64,000 bases of DNA from Limnoperna fortunei (Eukaryota; Mollusca; Bivalvia; Mytilida; Modiolidae), in assembly GCA_944474755.1 (NCBI GenBank), contig OX104117.1, positions 65,091,522 to 65,155,521 of the forward strand. Reading direction: 5' to 3'. A program made the translations under genes and the position numbers. Within the stretch, counting starts at the first letter, position 1. Each line of letters starts with the position of its first letter. A model generated the notes under the pieces. That model did no database searches. It was not told the DNA's origin and saw only the letters and a list, made by a program, of their open reading frames with translations. Below, piece after piece: positions 11,178 through 24,090 of the stretch.

Positions 11178-11365
11178 GTGCCTTTCAACACTGAAGTTGC
11201 GGAGTCGAGTCTCACTGCGGCATAGTATGCTCGACAACATTGTTAATCGACATTAACTACCAGGCGATCGCGGGTTTTCTCTGGTTACTTCGGTTTTTCC
11301 CGCGATATATCTGACAATTGTTGAATCTGGCGTTAATGACCACTCCAACAAATAAACAAACTGAG
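11178..11365 (+). mobile_element. V-SINE-like retroposon, diverged
   Basis: Plus-oriented: TTCAACACTGAAGTTGCGG then GAGTCGAGTCTCACTGCGGC correspond to the head and B-box region. GGGTTTTCTCTGGTTACTTC and a CAACAAATAAACAAAC tail follow. The start is truncated or drifted. Confidence 0.65.
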
Positions 11366-12405
11366 TAGACGAAAGTCTACATATAACCTTTTTTGACCTT
11401 AATATTTTTAGTTTTAGGTTGTGGAATATTAAAACGTTGACAACTTATAAATTAATTTTTTAAAAATATTCAATTAATCCTTATTAATTAGTAGACGTGT
11501 ACTAACTGCTTCAAGCTCAGTTGTTTAAAGGATACATGTCATTAGATCAAACAATTGTCAGTTCGGTTAGATTATTAATGTTTTAAGGGGTTGCAGCCAT
11601 GAATCCAGCTGTTATCTATAGGCTTATACATAGAAAGAAAGAAATGACAACATAAACCAAAACTACAAAACACTGTTCTTTTGTGAGATACAAAAACAGA
11701 CAAAGCTATATTAGCATATTAATTAAGACCAAAGAAAATTTCGCGATGACGCTTGTAAGCTATACATATGCACTCACTGGATTTTACTTATACATTAAAC
11801 CATGCTGAATTTCGTGCCTTTCCCTCCAACTCCTAAATAAAACAAAATAAAGTTAATAAAATAAATAAATATAACCATAAACGAAATCCGATTAATTTCT
11901 AGACGAAAATACAATTGAATAAAAGAAAATAGCAGAAAGAACAGACACGATGGCATAAACCACTGTCTTCAAACAACGGAACATTATGATTCCTCCTCCT
12001 TCTATTGGAGGACTCAAAAACAACGCAATCATACAGAAACGTATCACATCAAGAAAAAGCAAAAACTTCATATGCTTAATACAGAAAAGAATTGACCATT
12101 ATTTCAAAACAAATAGTCGGACATTAAAAAACCAGTGACATCATATTCAAAATAGCGACCGAACTTAATTCTTTTTATTAAATATGCAAACACATGTGAT
12201 GCTTAAGGTTAAGAATTTCAATGATGAATTATGAACGTTTATTAAAAAACAGTATGATCTATGATACAGTGTCGCCGAGTATTTACAGCAACTACAGTTC
12301 ATTGGATAATATGTTAAGTGGCTATAATTCGCTCTTGCTTTACTTGACACAGCTGGTATTGTTTAGCGCGACACTGTGATGGATAAATCGCCCCACTATG
12401 GTGTT
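11366..12405. other. Intronic AT-rich stretch
   Basis: No repeat family or exon recognised. Confidence 0.5.
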
Positions 12406-12657
12406 TTGTTTGTTTGTGTTTAAAGCCGTTTTCAGAAATTTTTTTAGCTATATGGTGGAATCCAGTCAAGAAAGCTGGAGTATCCCGAGAAAATCCCCGA
12501 CCTTCAGTAGGAAAACTGGCAAACCTTGTCGATTTATATTAGAGTCGAGTAACCTCTGACGCGCCGCAGTAAGACTCGACACAACCTCATTCTAAACAGA
12601 CCTCGTAATCAACATAAGACGATAACTACTTAACCCCTAGGCCACCCAGGCCTCGTG
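12406..12657 (-). mobile_element. V-SINE-like retroposon
   Basis: Read on the minus strand: head GGCCTAGGGGTTAAGTAGTT, body with GGTCGGGGATTTTCTCGGGA, and a tail ending in AAACACAAACAAACA. Near full length. Confidence 0.8.
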
Positions 12658-12729
12658 AAAAAATTTAAACGAACTAAAAAAAGGTAATGTTTAATTGACA
12701 CCAAAAGAAACGATAAGCATCATATATAA

Positions 12730-12815
12730 AAACAACTATGCTTCATATTACATATCATTTGTTTGATTTAAAATAATGCTTCATATTACATTTCATTTGT
12801 TTGATTTAAAATAAA
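12730..12815. repeat. 42-bp tandem duplication
   Basis: Two adjacent near-identical copies of a unit starting ATGCTTCATATTACATATCA and ending in TTGTTTGATTTAAAATA. Confidence 0.75.
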
Positions 12816-13068
12816 ATAGTGTGTTTTTTCGTGAAGGAACATGACTTAATTGTTTGTTTTATTGTGCAAAGTTTTCATCACAAGGGAAGATAATTACAAC
12901 TTACAAAAATTTAATTTACATTAAATTACACAAACACATTACCTTTGTTGTGGTATGCATCACGTGATAGTTTGCGAAATAAACTATAGTATAACAAACT
13001 TATCGACTCCGTAACAAAGTTAAAATACATCAATTTGTTTGTTTCGATCCCTCGAAACAGCCACCACC

Positions 13069-13584
13069 TGATTGATTGATTAATGGTGTTTAACGCCCGA
13101 GCAGCAATATTTTAGCTATATTCAGGCGATGAACATGAAATGGATGATAAAATGAACATGAAATGATGATGAATGAAAATGGGATGGGACACAAGGAAAA
13201 ATAGGGGTAACGGATTTTAGATTGCCACTGGCAAATGGGAGGAAGGATAGGATCGGGCAATTTAGCCTCCTGTAGCGGGATCGAAATCCCTACTCACAGC
13301 GAATACTACAGCAGCGTTCTTTAACGTGCGAGGAACGTGGCATTTTTCCCAACACGGTGCACTAATATGGTTTGCGGTCAGGTTTTCCGTATTATGACCT
13401 GACAACCCCAGCTTGCCAGGGGTACCCCATTCAACCACCTGGGGCACACATCCCAGTCGGTCTTTAGGGAAACCGGCCTGACACGCCGGTCAGGGTACTG
13501 GGCGCTATTTAGTCGCCTTTTACGACAAGCTAGCGCGACTGCGGTCTATTCTTTTAGCCAACCGGATCCCGCACCGGGCGCCAC
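13069..13584 (-). mobile_element. Long (about 515 bp) molluscan SINE-like retroposon, copy 1
   Basis: Read on the minus strand it runs from a GC-rich 5' end (GGGATCCGGTTGGCTAAAAG), through GTCGTAAAAGGCGACTAAAT, to a 3' end GGCGTTAAACACCATTAATC with a TCAA-repeat tail. Flanks share GCCACCAC, consistent with a target duplication. Two close relatives are at 16.9 and 59.2 kb. The GTCGTAAAAGGCGAC block may be a conserved SINE central domain. Minus-strand open frames through this element recur in all copies and are not genes. Confidence 0.85.
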
Positions 13585-13955
13585 CACATGGATCACGCGC
13601 TATTAATATATATACATTCCTGGCGATATATATTACTGTTTATCCAAGACCTCCGCTTAGTCGCAATAACGTAACACTGTCGGAAAAAAATTTACGTCTG
13701 TTGTTTATTTTACATACGACAGCGATTTTAGTATAATTACGATTATGCAGTTAAAAGCAAGTTTATTAAAGAATTATGTGATAACTCATTGGAACATTTC
13801 ATTTTTTAATTCGAAAGTTAAGATGGTAATTCTAAGACTTTTACTTACAAAGAGTTAACAAGGGCAGTAATTTAAATACGTCAGTCATAACACGTTATTG
13901 TTACACGTAAAGTATACGTAAAGTTTTTCTATAAGTGTCCCAGTGCTCGACACAA
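13585..13955. other. Intronic AT-rich stretch
   Basis: Nothing recognised. Confidence 0.5.
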
Positions 13956-13959
13956 AATG

Positions 13960-14290
13960 ATGACTAGCGCGTCCTCAGGTGGCGGAAAAGGGAAATCCTC
14001 TCGTTGGGAGAGGGTGTCAGATTATAATACGAGTATAGGACCACTGTAATTAACCTGTTTTGGAGAGAGCCACGCTCCTTGTGCGATAAAGATCACTTTT
14101 GTTGATTCTAAAAAAGGTAGGCTCATTGTAGTAGCTACAAAAGGCTGTTCTCCGTCCCTCCACAATACACTTTACTTTTGGTCCATCCCCTTTCCTGGTT
14201 TATTTATTGTTTGTAAACTTGTTCTCCTCCTGAACAGAAATACATGTATTGCTCGCTGGACGTATTACAAACATTCAATCAATCATAAGT
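13960..14290 (+). mobile_element. Probable SINE of a third type
   Basis: A GC-richer block (ACTAGCGCGTCCTCAGGTGG ... TCTCGTTGGGAGAGGGTGTC) ends in GCTCGCTGGACGTATTACAA and a CATTCAATCAATCA tail. The tail resembles that of the long SINE. The head could not be assigned. Confidence 0.45.
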
Positions 14291-14584
14291 TTTGCAATAA
14301 AATATTTATAACACGTAGATTAAAAAACATATATAAATCTAAATGAACCAAATTGCTTTATATGATAAAAACATTCTTTTACCCATTCGTGTATATCAAA
14401 AATATTTTAAAATGTCATGAGAAAAATATGTTGCCTTCTATTATGTTTAAATATCCTTTATAATATTTTTTTTACTGAAATTGTATACTTTATGATTTTA
14501 AAAATCCATTAAAATCAAATTCAGGACCAAATCGATTTAAACTAATAGTATTTTAAAACACTAACTGGCATTCACAATATCTAA

Positions 14585-15450
14585 GATATTGTTTACTGTT
14601 CATCTGAGCTTGTCGTTTTACTGTTTTCGATAATAACAATACAGAACTTGTCGTTGTACTGTTTATCTGACAAAAAGAACGCCAAGTTTTCCTTTTTACT
14701 GTTTATTAATAATACGAATATAGTTTTACTGTCCATCCGATAGCAATGCCGAGCTTGGCGTTTCACTGGTTCTCCCGATAAGAATTTTGAGCTTTACTGT
14801 TTATTCGGTAACGAATGTCAAGTTTGTCGTTTTACTCTTATTTCGATAAGACGATACAGAGCTTATCGGTTTATTAATAATCCTTATTATACAGATACAG
14901 ATGAAATGTCAAATTTTCCGAGTGACAGAAATCACGGTAAATCACACGTGAAAATTATCGTTTATTTTCACTCTCGGGTTTTTTCCCGCCAAAATGTCAG
15001 TTGGTTTTGTCCTATACAGATATTCATCCGCCGTTCATTAAATTTAGAATTAAGGATTAAAATTTTACGAAAACAATTTTGATCTATATAATAAATAGGA
15101 TAATCAATTGGGAATCGTGAATATCCAAAATATGATCACTCGTGCCGCATAAAGCATAAGATTAAATTCGTGCGCGGAACAAGTTCCGCGCACTCGTTTA
15201 ATCAGATGCGTTATGCGGCACTCGTGATCGTATTTTGGATATTCATTCTGCCCAATTAATTATCCTATAAGAATATAAGAAAGCGAGCTTTTCGTTTTAT
15301 TATTTATTCGAAAATAAGAAGGCTGAGCTTGTCGGTTTGCGTTTTATCCAATTATACGAATGCCAAACTAGTTGTTTAACTGCTCATCCGATATGAATGC
15401 TGAACTTTACAGTTTATTTGATAATAACAATGCTGATCGTGTCGTAAAAT
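14585..15450. repeat. Degenerate minisatellite (about 48 bp), interrupted
   Basis: Diverged tandem units containing GAGCTTGTCGTTTTACTG and TTTATCCGATAAGAATGC occupy 14,585-14,875 and 15,275-15,450. The gap holds non-repeat sequence and the snap-back at 15,095-15,268. Confidence 0.7.
15095..15268. mobile_element. Snap-back element
   Basis: Arms of about 80 bp, starting ATAGGATAATCAATTGGGAA and ending in the near reverse complement. The centre is GTGCGCGGAACAAGTTCCGC, a GC-rich perfect core palindrome. Confidence 0.8.
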
Positions 15451-16026
15451 ACAAAATTTTTTTTAATAAAAAGTGAAATTTTCAATTCAAAAGAATTATT
15501 TTAATTTAAAGAAAATGATGTTAAAGAACAATTGTACTCAAGTGAATTGCCATTTCCATAGGTGGCGCGTTGTTCTGACCTTACCCTTGATACCCTTATT
15601 GTCAGGCTTTTGTGTAATATTAGGTTACTAAGAGAAATCACATCGTAAGCATGATAAAATAAACATGATCTGTTTCTCAGCGGTATTGTTGGAGCATTGC
15701 ATTGACCTGAAAGCTAGAAACCTGCCTCCTACAAAAACATGCGTTAACAATTAATACATATCCAATGAACGAATTCCATGTTGGACAAATATTGACAAAT
15801 ATTTAACTAAAAATGACAGTAAGTGCCTTTTAATAGTGTGTCGATTTTGATTTTCTTCAAGAATAAAGATGTTAATTGAAAATCAACATCAGTCTTCAGT
15901 TTATACAATGTGCGTTATTATGGGGAGGGCCATATTTAGTTCGTAGCAGTAAACGTTTAATGTAGTGTTTTTATCGTTATGACATAATTGTTACAAATTT
16001 GTTTTAAAATATTATGTCAGGGTATT
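15451..16026. other. Intronic AT-rich stretch
   Basis: No gene or repeat recognised. Confidence 0.5.
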
Positions 16027-16221
16027 ATGATTGCTTTCATTTCATTATTTTGTCTTCAGTTAGCAAGTTTTTCTTTGTGTTGTGTTGTGGATGATATAAA
16101 AGCGATTTTAAGTAACGACAAGCGTTCAATTCAAAATATACAACGTTACCTGCCCCGGATGTTAACATATCGACTTTCTTGGGGGAGGGGGAGTATAATT
16201 AATTATTTCTCCATATCCTAA
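16027..16221 (+). CDS. Candidate small secreted peptide or leader exon (uncertain)
   Basis: A 64-residue frame from an ATG at 16,027 begins with a signal-peptide-like stretch (MIAFISLFCLQLASFSLC) followed by a charged helix-like segment (DDIKAILSNDKRSIQNIQRY). The hydrophobic run, small residues before CC and abrupt change to charged sequence fit a secretory leader. The second half becomes low-information near a G-rich tract, so the exon could end earlier, for example at a GT near 16,144. It sits on the same strand as TMEM26, within its first intron. No family is recognised and no promoter or polyadenylation signal supports it. A chance frame is quite possible. Confidence 0.22.
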   Translation: MIAFISLFCLQLASFSLCCVVDDIKAILSNDKRSIQNIQRYLPRMLTYRLSWGRGSIINYFSIS

Positions 16222-16644
16222 GATACGGTGAGATAACAGTAGTAATGAGGAATTTGGTTTGTTGGGAAGTGTTTAAATTGAGACAGCTAGAATATTAATG
16301 GGAATGAAATATTATAGGATTAAACGCTTATTCATCGATGTATGAACGAAGTCGACTCACTCACAAATTTTAATGTTATTAACTTTAGCCTCAATTTTAT
16401 AATGCAATTAATTTTTGGTTTATCTGTTAGGACCTACATGGGTATACAGGTAGCTTCAATTTTTCTTTTGTGGATATGGCAGAAAGCAAAACTGTTTTCT
16501 TTTGCATTCAAATTAGAATGACTGGGTCGTGAAACATTAATGACCGCCGTAGGATAAACAGTGAGTATTTTCCCCATACATGGCTTAATTGTAAGCAACC
16601 GAAATTGGTAAAATCTATCTTTTGTGAATAAGATAATTGTTATG
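16222..16644. other. Intronic AT-rich stretch
   Basis: Nothing recognised. Confidence 0.5.
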
Positions 16645-16915
16645 TTTGTTTGTTTGAATATTGTTTAACGCGATTTTGCGGCAATTTTTCAGCTATATCA
16701 TGTAGTCCAGTTTATATTTGGGAAGAAGCCAGAGTACCCGGAGAAAACTCCCGACCTTCAGTAGGAAAACTGACAATACGTGTCAATTAAGTTTAGAGTC
16801 GAGTACACCTTCCTGCAGTGAGAATCTAATCCGCAATCTCAGTGTTGACAGACCACGTGATCAATAGTAGACAAACTACCTTAACCACTCGGCCACCGAG
16901 ACCCCTCGTGAATAA
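16645..16915 (-). mobile_element. V-SINE-like retroposon
   Basis: Nearly full length on the minus strand, with head GGTGGCCGAGTGGTTAAGGT, the B-box region GATTGCGGATTAGATTCTCA (mutated), body, and CAAACAAACA tail. The long SINE at 16,916 was inserted at its head end. Confidence 0.85.
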
Positions 16916-17428
16916 GATTGATTGATTGATTAATGGTGTTTAACGCCCGAGCAGCAATATTTCAGCTATATTCAGGCGATGAACATGAAATGGATGATAA
17001 AATGAACATGAAATAATGATGAATGAAAATGGGATGGGACACAAGGAAAAATAGGGGTAACGGATTTTAGATTGCCACTGGCAAATGGGAGGATGGATAG
17101 GGTCGGGCAATTTAGCCTCCTGTAGCGGGATCGAAATCCCTACTCATAGCGAATACTACAGCAGCGTTCTTTAACGTGCGAGGAACGTGGCATTTTCCCA
17201 ACACGGTGCACTAATATGGTTTGCGGTCAGGTTTTCCGTATTATGGCCTGACAACCCCAGCTTGCCAGGGGTACCCCATTCAACCACCTGGGGCACACAT
17301 CCCAGTCGGTCTTTAGGCAAACCGACCTGACACGCCGGTCAGGGTACTGGGCGCTATTTAGTCGCCTTTTACGACAAGCTAGCGCGACTGCGGTCTATTC
17401 TTTTAGCCACCCGGATCCCGCACGGGGC
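16916..17428 (-). mobile_element. Long SINE-like retroposon, copy 2
   Basis: Same family as 13,069-13,584. CCTCGTGAATAAG is present on both sides (about 16,903-16,915 and 17,428-17,440), a 13-14 bp target duplication typical of LINE-mediated retroposition. It landed at the head end of the V-SINE, so it is younger than that copy. Confidence 0.9.
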
Positions 17429-17440
17429 CTCGTGAATAAG

Positions 17441-20400
17441 AGACATATTACTATTTGAGGAATAATCGTCATTTCGAACCTTCAACTTGTCGCACAGTGT
17501 GCTGGAAGAATGGAAACGCTCCGGACCTTACAGAGTAAAGCGATGTTTAAACAACACGTAAATAAAGGAATCCATACAGACCTTTTTTCCTCTGTATTAA
17601 GACAAAAAGTTCTTGTTGTAATGAAACAAATTGATATATATAACAAACTATATAAACTTATCCTTACTAATAAACGAAATGACTCTGTTCACCTATATAT
17701 TTTTTTACTTCTGTATATATTATACAGATAAATAAATTAAAAGTTGATTGAACTAGTTATATCTATATGGACAAGCTATTCATTGTGTATAAAATTGATA
17801 TCCTATGTTTGAAGTAAGTTTTTTGCTTTTGATACTATATATTGTTCACAAGTGTATTGTGTTGGCTGTATTATTAACCTTTGAATGAGAGAACACTCCT
17901 ACTGTGGAATCCCTTTGAAAGTTGTATCTTCCATTGAATCGAATTAATTTTTGTGTTCGTGATACGCAATAGCAGTTCTATTTTGAATGCATACAAATTT
18001 CTTTTCTTTTCCATCAAATCTCAAACTTTGTTGCATTTAAATATTGTTTTATGTAATATTTTTTTATTGGAATTAGTTTGTTTTATAACTGTACGATATA
18101 CATGCATCGTCGATTTCATTAGCTTTCAAAACGCACATCTACCTTTAAAAAAGGTATGTTTGTATATTTGAATGCAGTTTAACGCTATTTATGCAATTTT
18201 TTATTTATGTAATTGCGTAAAATTTGTATTGATGGGTGTGTTAGAAGCCGGGCTGGCCCATATATTACAGGGCGTGATAAAACCGTAAATACCGGTTAAT
18301 TTGGATAGAACACGTTGTCAGAAAAGTAATATTCATTCAGTCATTCACTCAAGTAATAAAACCAGAAAAAAATTCATCGAAAACAAGCAAAGAAAACAAC
18401 CAAGGACAATAATTTAAACATTGCATTTTTCTCCATAAAAGTTTTTAAATTGAGGCCAGGGGTCAAGAATGGGAAGCTTGTAAATCTTGACTGAGTTAAC
18501 AGGAAACTATAAACGTTAGTTATACAGGTCCCAGGTTGTAAATAAAAAAAATATAGAAATAGTAACATTTCAGATTTGTTGTGCATTGTTGAATAAAATA
18601 ACCGCTAGCGTAGGATTACATTCACGATCACAAAGGTTTTGTATTTCACTACGTAAATAACGATTTTTCGTAATGATGTAGAACATTTTAGACATACTGC
18701 TTCGATACCTTTGTTACACCATATAGAACGATTATAATGTTTATGTTTATAGCTTCGAGAAAATAAAATAAAAATCATTTTCTCATATCATTAAAAACAA
18801 TTATTGAACTTTTGCCAAATCACGAAATGTAAGACTATTAGTTGTTTATGTTATCCTTTATGTATCTACACAATATCAATAATAATAAACAAATAGATTT
18901 GTAGGTTATATCTGATTGGTTTACATTATCGCCTTATTGAAAAGGGTCCTACAAATGTTTTATTTAATGAAATATGACTAATTGCAAAATAGACATATAC
19001 CAGGTTTAAACTCGTTTCAATTTCAAACGAACATAACATATTTATCAAATAAACAACAACTCTCATATTGGAGGTGCCACTTGCGACATCAAGTGCAAAG
19101 GCTTTGTTGTCAGAAACAATACACAACTACAAATTGTGTAGAATAACCTCCCGACAATGACGAACTAGGAAAATCATATTCAATTTGATGTGCGTTTTTC
19201 TGGCTTTAGTAATCTAAAAAAAGCCAAAAAGATACCCCAAAAAAATACAATATTTTTTTAAAGGAAAAAGACTGTATACAATTAATTCGCAATGGCTCGA
19301 AAGACCACAATTCAAGCACCCGTTAAAAACTTTCAAGTCGAGCAAACCTCAAATACCCATTGAAAACCTGTCTCTATACTATTTATATACATGCTATTGT
19401 TTGTTACAAACAATTTTCAATTATGTATACCTTTGATATTTATATGTTAGTTTGTTAAACTAACATATAGCGTACGATGACTGAGGCCGAGGATTCCGGG
19501 TGTCAATCTAATCAATGCTTGGGTACCTGATGTGTCTAGGGTTCTCTTGGTATATCAGTTAGGGTTCAACAGCAAAAAATCGAAATTTTAACAATAAAAA
19601 GTGAAAAGCCGAAAAAGCGGAAAATGATGTTTCATGAAAGATCTCGTGTTTTATTGTGTACATGTTGATTGTTTGGGTTTTTGTTTGCTCTCTCAGTATA
19701 CCAATTTTCAATTTTGAGTAAACTGTACACGCACGTTAATAAGTAGATAAATCAGTAAACGTTTGTTGTATACATGCGACAGTTTTTAGGAAAACATTTC
19801 CTCATATAAAAACCATAAAATACAAAGAAGCATAACCGAAAAGTTAAAGAAAATTGCTTTTGATTCCTTTAATACTTTTGTATTGTGAATAATAATGAAT
19901 TTTCTCTTTTGCTTTTAAAAGTCCAGCAAACGACAAAATATTTGATGTGGAGGTCAAGGTCAAATTATTTGATTTTCAATAATTTTATGTTCATTATTTT
20001 CTCATGATTTGTTACCTGTTGCCATAGAATATATATTATTCGTTTGTTTATTTATGTATTGAAAGCGAATAGTTAATGTGTATATTAACCTAACAAGGAA
20101 ATAATAACAATATATTTAAACGTGATGGGAATTCCATAATCACTATTTATAAGTTGGAGTAGGTGTGCTTCTTCCAATAGTACATACAAGACTATACATA
20201 CACAAAACAGAATTGTCCAAGTATCATTCCCACGTGAGTGACAAACGTAAATACATATGGTGACATGATCTGATAAGTAAATGATTTTTACCAGTAGTAA
20301 TCTATAACATCAACAAAATTAACGTTAATTTGAAATACATGGGGGTGAGAAACTTTCGTATTATCTTATTAGGTATTTTAGCCACGTTGCCAGCTTGTGA

Positions 20401-20620
20401 CTGATTATGACGTTGATCACGTTGCCTATATTCCTGTATTCTTCCGCAAACAACAAGTGATAACGATTGCAAATATAATTTGATTACTTGTTTAATATAT
20501 TGTTATTTCTTTTTTATAGTATTGAATTAAAAATATAAGTATATTTTTTCAATTGTTGGTTAAATTATACTTTGGATCGGTACGCATATCCAATAATCTA
20601 ACAAACAACAGAAAACAATC
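17441..20620. other. Intronic AT-rich stretch
   Basis: About 3.2 kb with no recognisable exon or repeat family. At 19,442-19,468 TATATGTTAGTTTG is followed by its reverse-complement partner, a 27-bp near-perfect hairpin. Confidence 0.5.
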
Positions 20621-20622
20621 CT

Positions 20623-20790
20623 TAAAAGATATATTTGGAATATAAATAACTAAACTAGCATTGCACGTTACAATCATACATTACATTATACAATTCTTTA
20701 TTGCAAATTACAACCATATGAGTCAAAGCAACATTAAAAATATATTTGGAATATAAATAGCTAAACTAGCATTGAACGTTACAATCATTC
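20623..20790. repeat. About 53-bp direct repeats around a 5'-truncated LINE tail
   Basis: A block containing ATATATTTGGAATATAAATA and GTTACAATCAT is present at about 20,626-20,677 and 20,737-20,790. Between them is about 50 bp (TTCTTTATTGCAAATTACAA...) matching the 3' end of the LINE at 54.65 kb, minus strand. It may be an insertion with an unusually long duplicated target, or a tandem duplication. Confidence 0.6.
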
Positions 20791-20794
20791 ATTC

Positions 20795-23700
20795 TTTATT
20801 CTCATAAACCAATACAATGGTATAGAGATACAATACAATAAGATACAACGTAGACAATACAATAACAATACAGTACAATATCTCTCTCTATATATATATA
20901 TACACTATTTACATAACATGGAGAAGGAAACAATGCCTAGAGAACAAATAATTTATTTACTATTCTTATGAATTTACACAGTTTAATTAGGTTTTCTTTT
21001 TGGTGTCGCACATAATTTGACAGAATTTAAGTATATTTGGCATTTGTAAACAGTCCATTCGGATACATTTTTTTTCTCTCAGCCGAGAAGTGTGTACATT
21101 TTAGAAGATATTGAAATTCATCGCCAATTTCTTTTGCATTGCAATAAATACAAATCCTGTTTACATTATTCCATCTACCAACTTCAATTGGTAGTCTGTG
21201 ATTTTTCGTTCGAAATTTACAAAGTGTATAGATGTCTCGATCGTCCAGAATGTTTGAGTAATTTTCAAATTTTAAAAAAAAAAACTTTTAAAAAGTCTAT
21301 AATTAATGGCCTTGGTGGAATTCTCCACTTGTTTGTGCCAATGTTGCTTGATCATGTATAGAATAAGTTTAATATTGGAGACAAGCCACTCAGTGTTAAT
21401 AAAGCTTTCATTTATCCAAATGTAAGAGAAGCCTGTGCTGTCAAAAATATTTTGAACAAATTTTGGCCATGAAATATTAACATTTTTTACCATATATAAA
21501 ACCCGCAACATTTTGTAGATAAAAAAGAAAGTTTTGTTTGTTTACCTAAGAGGAGTCTGGCCCAAAATGAAACAATTCTTAGTTTAATATCAATTTCTAT
21601 GGGAAATCTGCCAAGTTCTCCATATATCATATAACTTGGTGTACATGTTTTAAGTTTCAATAGAAGTTTACAGAATTTTAACTGAACGATTTCTAAACAA
21701 TTAATTTGTTTGGAAAACCCCTAAATTTCCGAACCATACAATAAAATAGGTTTTACAATTTTATCAAATAGTTCTAAGTGGCATTCAATAGATAGATTAT
21801 GCACTCTGCCTCTCTTGAGAATTTCGTACATTGCCTTAGTTGCTTTCTCTGCCTGCTTTTGAATAGCCTTGTTAAAGCTTCCTGTTCTGCTACATAGTAT
21901 TCCCAAATAGTTAAATTCATGTACAATATCAATTTCTGAACCATCAAGATAAAACTTTAAATTTGCCAAAGGTCTGCCCGAAGAAAATACTAGTATTTTG
22001 GTCTTCTGTGTATTTTTTTTTTAAAGTTTCCACAATTTACAATATTCAAAAAAATTATTTAATTCGGTCTGGAGATCTGACGGTGATTCAGCCAAAAGAA
22101 CGGTATCGTCTGCATAGAGTAGGACGAACAGTTTTAGAAAAACACTGAGATGTTCTTCTGCAATATCTGAGACTGTTTTGAGTCCAATAAGATTTTTGTT
22201 TTCCAAAAAGGTTTGGATGTCGTTTAAAAATAAGGCAAATAAAAAAGGCAATAAGTTTTCACCTTGGCGTACACCCATCTCACACGGAAAGTATTCTGAT
22301 TTGCAATTGTTATACACAATACAGGATTTGACATCATTGTACATACTTAAAATGGCATTATATAATTTACCATTGATGTTATTCATTAACAATTTGTACC
22401 ACAAAGCCTTTCGCCAGACTGTATCGAAAGCTTTTTCAAAGTCAATGAAAGCACAAAACAGCTTTTTCTTTCTGCTTTTAAGAATTTCAAAAAATGAGTA
22501 TAGGGTAAATAAACTGTCGGTTGTAGAGTATGATTTTCTAAAGCTAAATTGGTTTTCCAATAAAATGAGGTTTTCCTCTGAGAAACAATTTAATCTGTCG
22601 TTTAGAATAGCTGTGAATAATTTTCCTAAACAGCTAAGCAACGTGATAGGTCTAAAATTTTGTGGATCGGAAGGATTTCCTTTATTTTTATAGATAGGTT
22701 TAATCTTTCCTAGTAACCAAACGTCTGGCATGATTCCAGTATCTAGAATAAAGTTAAATATTTTTTCATATATTGGGATAAACATCTCTGCAGACGATTT
22801 GATATATTCGTTTATAATTTCGTCTTCCCCGCATGCTTTTTTTTTTTTTAGTTTCTTGATACATCGACGAATTTCATCTTCTGAAATGTAAGAGTTAATT
22901 TCCTCGTTAAACTGATTTATATTTTAGAGTTCTTCGAATGGTAAGTTAGCGTGGTCATCAGCCGCCGGCGCTGAGTTTAAATCTTTAAAAAAAAGTAAAC
23001 AAATTCTCCAAGGGAATATTTGGCTGTCTTTTTTCTCTACCTTGATTAAGAATTTTCCAATATTCTCTTGGATTACTGTTTAAAAAAATTTTTAAGTTTC
23101 TTTCTAATTTCCGCGCGGTGAAGTTTAATATTTTTGTCTAACGTTTTTTTGTAGTGTTTCTCAGCTTGGAACACCTCATGTTTTAGCTTTTCAGTTCTCT
23201 TCTTCTTTAGATTTCTCTTCAATTTTCTATAATTTTGTCTAGCGAATTTACAATCGTAATTAAACCATGGCTTATCCCCCCTAGATTGACCATTTCGATT
23301 TTTGCGCTTTGGCTGAAAAGTACCAAATGTATTTTTGCACTGTCAACCAGAATGGTACAAAGTTCCCAAATGAAACAATTAATTTTATCTTTATCAATAA
23401 TTTCTACTGATGTATTTGATAAAACAGTATATAAATCAAACAACTTGTCTTTGTTTAGATTGTCTTTGAATAAGTGACTTTTCTCTTCGTCCCATTTTTT
23501 AATTTTTTCATTTACCTCTTCACTTCCGTTTTATGCTTCATTTTGGGCTTTTTTTCTTTCTTTGTATTCAATTGTTGCAGAAATTGGTGAATGTGCATCT
23601 GAGTACAGACTAGAAAATTTTATAACTTTAAAATTGTTACACAGTTTTAAAAGTTCAATTGTACATAAAAAGTAGTCAACTACACTAGCATTTTTACATG

Positions 23701-24090
23701 TGTATTTCCCAGACTCAACAAAATCGTCTCCAATTCGATTATTTAGAATAAATAAATTATTTCCTTTACAAAAATCGAGGAGATAATTACCAAAACGATT
23801 TTTTACATTTATCCCTACCTCTTCTTTGGCTACTAATACCTAACATGTCTAGAATAGCAACTGGGTTTTGCACAAACTCGCTAAAATCATTTTTGTGTGT
23901 ATTAATACATATGTCTAGGAGCAGGCATATATAAGTATATTTTTCGGAAAGCTTTCGATATTCAAACTCTATTTGATCAAATGCATCAGGAGAAGCGTAT
24001 ACTGAGTTTTCAGGAGGGATATAGACTATACCAACCATATGGGTAAAAGAAACATTATAAACAAAAACACTGGAACATAGATACAAGCGT
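20795..24090 (-). pseudogene. LINE (endonuclease + reverse transcriptase), 5'-truncated and frameshifted
   Basis: Minus-strand relic of a non-LTR retrotransposon. In order, 24,086-23,787 carries the mid-endonuclease (VGIVYIPPENSVYASPDAFD). A linker follows. The RT is at 22,785-22,021, with RPITLLSCLGKLFTAILNDR, CAFIDFEKAFDTVWR, GVRQGENLLPFLFALFLNDI and the catalytic YADD at LLYADDTVLLAES. The thumb region is at 21,969-21,721 (HEFNYLGILCSR). Around 21,170-21,000 lies RICIYCNAKEIGDEFQYLLK, a CCHC-like C-terminal motif. The 3' end is about 20,795. The N-terminal endonuclease is lost and frame breaks separate the blocks. The most complete RT in the window. Confidence 0.88.

Noticed and set aside
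13262..13447. Minus-strand frame starting MPQVVEWGTPGKLGLSGH, seen again at 59.4 kb
   Set aside because: It is conserved only because it lies in the long SINE; copies differ by frame-breaking changes and the element is non-coding.
22178..22693. 171-residue plus-strand frame
   Set aside because: It is the antisense shadow of the LINE reverse transcriptase on the minus strand.
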